Source of the DNA: Pseudodesulfovibrio tunisiensis
GTDB lineage: Bacteria; Desulfobacterota; Desulfovibrionia; Desulfovibrionales; Desulfovibrionaceae
Assembly (NCBI RefSeq): GCF_022809775.1
Contig: NZ_CP094380.1
Span: 806,001-870,000, forward strand
Direction: 5' to 3'
Length of the DNA stretch: 64,000 nt
Shown: positions 61,855-64,000 of the stretch, piece after piece
Numbering within the stretch: position 1 is the first letter of the stretch
How the letters are laid out: every line of letters starts with the position of its first letter
Notes under the pieces: generated by a model
What the model was told of the DNA's origin: nothing
Seen by the model: only the letters and a program-made list of their open reading frames with translations
Database searches by the model: none
Position numbers and translations under genes: made by a program

Positions 61855-62081
61855 CCTTAAGGTTGAATTAATTATGACAATATAACAATCTCATTACATC
61901 TGTATGCCAAATTTCAATCCACATAACCACATCTTATATCAGTGATTTTGCCCCCACTACCGCGCAAAGCCCTCAAGACTCAAGGACTTCGTAAATGATA
62001 TCGTCACCTTCATCGTCAGAAAAAATTCCGCAAAGAATAACTCAAAAAAAAAAACAATAACCATAGGCTCTCTGCACCCCG
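61855..62081. other. Intergenic stretch between cargo and tail genes
   Basis: About 227 bp, AT-rich on the left side. It should hold the transcript ends of two convergent units. I see no convincing terminator or gene. Confidence 0.35.
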
Positions 62082-62558
62082 TTAAGCATTGGGGATTTCG
62101 GGCCAAGTGACAGAATGGGGAAAACCTGCCTGCAGTGGGATATCCCGCAATTCCTGACGATACAGGGACCAAACATCCTTGACAGTAGAGGACAACGGTG
62201 AATCCGGCAGCTGGGTATGATCGCTGGCCCGCAAAAGGGCATCACGACGGGCACGAACAATTTCAGCCACCTCGTCTTCCGGCAGAAGTTCGAGCACCAC
62301 AAGGACACGATTGTTGGCAAAGTCGGGGGTGATGGAGAGGGTTGAGAATTCGTCCGGTTCGGTATCGGGACCATCGACGTGAAGTACGACCAGCCCCGCT
62401 TCAGCCAGCTTCATGGGGTTCTCGTAATCGCCCCCACCGAATTTTTCTGCCACACCGTCAGCGTTCAGGAAGTGGAAAGTGGAGATGGTGGAGGAAGGAC
62501 CGACAAGCTGATCACCCCCGTCAGGATTCTTGGACGCCGGAAGTTTGTAGTACGTCAT
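62082..62558 (-). CDS. Phage tail (fibre) assembly chaperone-like protein
   Basis: A 158-residue protein. The C-terminal stretch IVRARRDALLRASDHTQL followed by LYRQELRDIPLQAGFPHSVTWP is typical of phage tail assembly chaperones. It lies just after the tail-fibre-like genes in the leftward direction, the usual place for such a chaperone. It overlaps no neighbour; the gap upstream is 10 nt. Confidence 0.8.
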   Translation of the reverse strand: MTYYKLPASKNPDGGDQLVGPSSTISTFHFLNADGVAEKFGGGDYENPMKLAEAGLVVLHVDGPDTEPDEFSTLSITPDFANNRVLVVLELLPEDEVAEIVRARRDALLRASDHTQLPDSPLSSTVKDVWSLYRQELRDIPLQAGFPHSVTWPEIPNA

Positions 62559-62568
62559 GGAAAGCCTC

Positions 62569-63117
62569 CTATGCAGTCACCCAAATTTTCAAATTCTCGA
62601 TGACGAAAAGATTGTTGCTAGGTGCATCACTTTTGACAAAGGTAATGCAACACGGACCAGCTATCGTCCAAGAGCTGACAGTGGCAGGAGGAGTCCAGGA
62701 GAAGGAGAAGGGCTGACCAACCGCAATTGCAACATCCCGGACAACCTTTCCAGTCATGCCACCTCCATCAGTCCATACATGAGTTGATATTTCTCGAAGC
62801 CCAACCGTCGAAGAAGCTGCAACATTCCCGGACACATTGAGGGTCTTGTGCCCGATAGCGGTTACGTCAGCGCCAAGAAATCCGTATGCAGCATCATTCG
62901 CAGTAGTAGCAATGCCGTTCGGCGAATGCAGTTCATTCCAATAATCGTCTGACCAACCGGTAGTACCGGTTGCAAAGTTCCAGACAGCCCAACGGTGTTT
63001 GTAAGCGTCAAAGCCCCACTCCATCCCCATGCAGGATGCCAACTGGCCGACAGAATGGGCGTTGATGCGGGCGATGTGGGCGAAGCTCACTCCATCCATC
63101 GTCGTTAAGACTGCCAT
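62569..63117 (-). CDS. Phage tail-associated protein
   Basis: A 182-residue protein (MAVLTTMDGVSFAHIARINAH start) with Gly/Thr-rich beta-like stretches. ATG 63117 overlaps the stop of the tail-fibre-like gene (TGATG), so translation is coupled. It may be a receptor-binding or tail tip component; family not recognised. Confidence 0.65.
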   Translation of the reverse strand: MAVLTTMDGVSFAHIARINAHSVGQLASCMGMEWGFDAYKHRWAVWNFATGTTGWSDDYWNELHSPNGIATTANDAAYGFLGADVTAIGHKTLNVSGNVAASSTVGLREISTHVWTDGGGMTGKVVRDVAIAVGQPFSFSWTPPATVSSWTIAGPCCITFVKSDAPSNNLFVIENLKIWVTA

Positions 63118-64000
63118 CACGCCACCTCGAAGTAGGTCAGGGACGGGTTGACCAGAATTATGTCGGAGGTCACGGCGACCCCAATGGCCTGAACAATGTC
63201 TCCGCTGCCGTTCGGCGGAGTGCTGATAGTCTGCCCGCCAACAGGCGAAGCATACAGAATGTCGCCGGGAGTGAAGGACCACGCTGTATGACGAAAGAAC
63301 CCGTGAACCAGGATCGGGCGGACCGTTCCCGCCGCGCCTGCCCAGCACTGGATACCGATGGCGGGCATGGTGGCGAACGCGTCCGCGTCGGCAGGCGCGG
63401 CTTGGCCGGTGCTGTTTACGCAGACCAGCGTACCGGCATTCGTGGCTGCGGCAAGCTGACGTTCCACGACCACTCCGACAAACGTATTGTCCGTCATGTC
63501 AGTCAAAGAAATCATCTGCCGAGGGACATCGCCGGATGTGAATGCCGCAGTGGGGGAATTGTCATCAGTTAGCACCGTGGTGCCGTTCCAAGCGAAGCTT
63601 CCGTCATAACCGATTTCGAGATATTTGTAGGAATCACCAGCATCATTGTACACGGAAAATCTGGCGGTATTCGTGCTCATTGAGGCATTCAGGTTTGCAC
63701 GAATCTTTTGAGTTACGTCACTGCGCAAGCGCAATTCGGCGTATGCGCTGGACGAGTTTACATACAACGGAGAGGTCATCAGGGCACTGATATCCCTGCG
63801 TGCAAATTGGCTCGCCTCCAGCCCGTCCAGTTTGTCCGCGACCAGGTTCACGCAGCGATCACCGTTCGATACGGGGATATTGCCGCTGGCGTTGCCCGGA
63901 GACGCGTGTCCAAGGTTGGACACGTTCATGTTGAATTGATCGGTCAACGGCCCCCATGATGTGCCGTCATAAATTTCGAACCGCTTGTTCGTCGAATTCC
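63117..64000 (-). CDS. Tail fibre-like protein, 3' part (5' end outside window)
   Basis: The frame is open through base 63998 and beyond the right edge, so at least 294 residues are present. A repeat-rich, Asn/Thr/Ser-rich composition and stretches such as SYKYLEIGYDGSFAWNGTTVL and YDGTSWGPLTDQFN suggest a tail fibre or spike. A TTG at 63947 is not needed as start. It is read leftward, toward the tail chaperone. Confidence 0.7.
   Translation of the reverse strand, partial: NSTNKRFEIYDGTSWGPLTDQFNMNVSNLGHASPGNASGNIPVSNGDRCVNLVADKLDGLEASQFARRDISALMTSPLYVNSSSAYAELRLRSDVTQKIRANLNASMSTNTARFSVYNDAGDSYKYLEIGYDGSFAWNGTTVLTDDNSPTAAFTSGDVPRQMISLTDMTDNTFVGVVVERQLAAATNAGTLVCVNSTGQAAPADADAFATMPAIGIQCWAGAAGTVRPILVHGFFRHTAWSFTPGDILYASPVGGQTISTPPNGSGDIVQAIGVAVTSDIILVNPSLTYFEVA

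Overview
The window looks like a piece of a Desulfovibrio-type sulfate-reducing bacterium (Desulfovibrionaceae, order Desulfovibrionales). The support is a tmRNA encoding an ANNDYEYAMAA-type tag, two small single-domain siroheme sulfite/nitrite-reductase-like proteins, an LL-diaminopimelate aminotransferase-like gene, a DHH-CBS-poly(A)-polymerase fusion, and moderately high GC. Species cannot be fixed from sequence alone.

Core chromosome, 1-51528. The left end is a macromolecular-synthesis block (mutS2 3' end, dnaG, rpoD) with a strong terminator, then cbiB. At 5316-9889 a Crp/Fnr regulator is divergent from a redox cluster: membrane NapH-like ferredoxin, soluble ferredoxin, cupin and two tandem siroheme-protein homologues, with an FNR-like palindrome in the divergent promoter. 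Next come potassium uptake (trkA-trkH), a lipoprotein, the NAD operon nadC-nadA-nadB, and mgtE. A long minus-strand series follows: xerD, the DHH/CBS/nucleotidyltransferase fusion, a HIT protein, lapA-lapB, mutS, a lipoprotein, lysA, a frameshifted rsmE and rarA. Plus-strand dapL-like, folK (no ordinary start codon) and a YHS-like protein follow, then a periplasmic TPR protein and a Fur-box-controlled outer-membrane/periplasmic binding protein pair. Two identical tRNA-Leu(GAG) genes bracket azlCD. Then come secG-tpiA-pgk-rimI, a frameshifted Nudix gene, an inositol-monophosphatase-family gene, a DUF6485-like protein, a 582-residue unknown, gcvT, lptFG, uppP and a CAU-anticodon tRNA.

Accessory region, 51697-64000. 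The tmRNA gene ssrA is followed directly by a leftward tyrosine integrase, so a prophage appears to be integrated at the ssrA 3' end and runs off the right edge. Its leftward early module carries many small proteins, a CII/CP76-like regulator, an HTH protein and an ASCH-like protein. A short rightward CI-type repressor without a protease domain faces it. Behind the repressor is a rightward cargo block: a membrane-anchored protein, a DUF6694-like lipoprotein, a 61-residue protein and an AT-rich PD-(D/E)XK nuclease-like gene with a G10 homopolymer at its 5' end. Leftward tail-fibre and tail-assembly genes enter from the right edge.

The observations most worth following are the G10 tract before the nuclease-like gene, the FNR/siroheme-protein cluster, the missing canonical start of folK, and two probable frameshifts (rsmE and Nudix) that may be real or sequencing artefacts.
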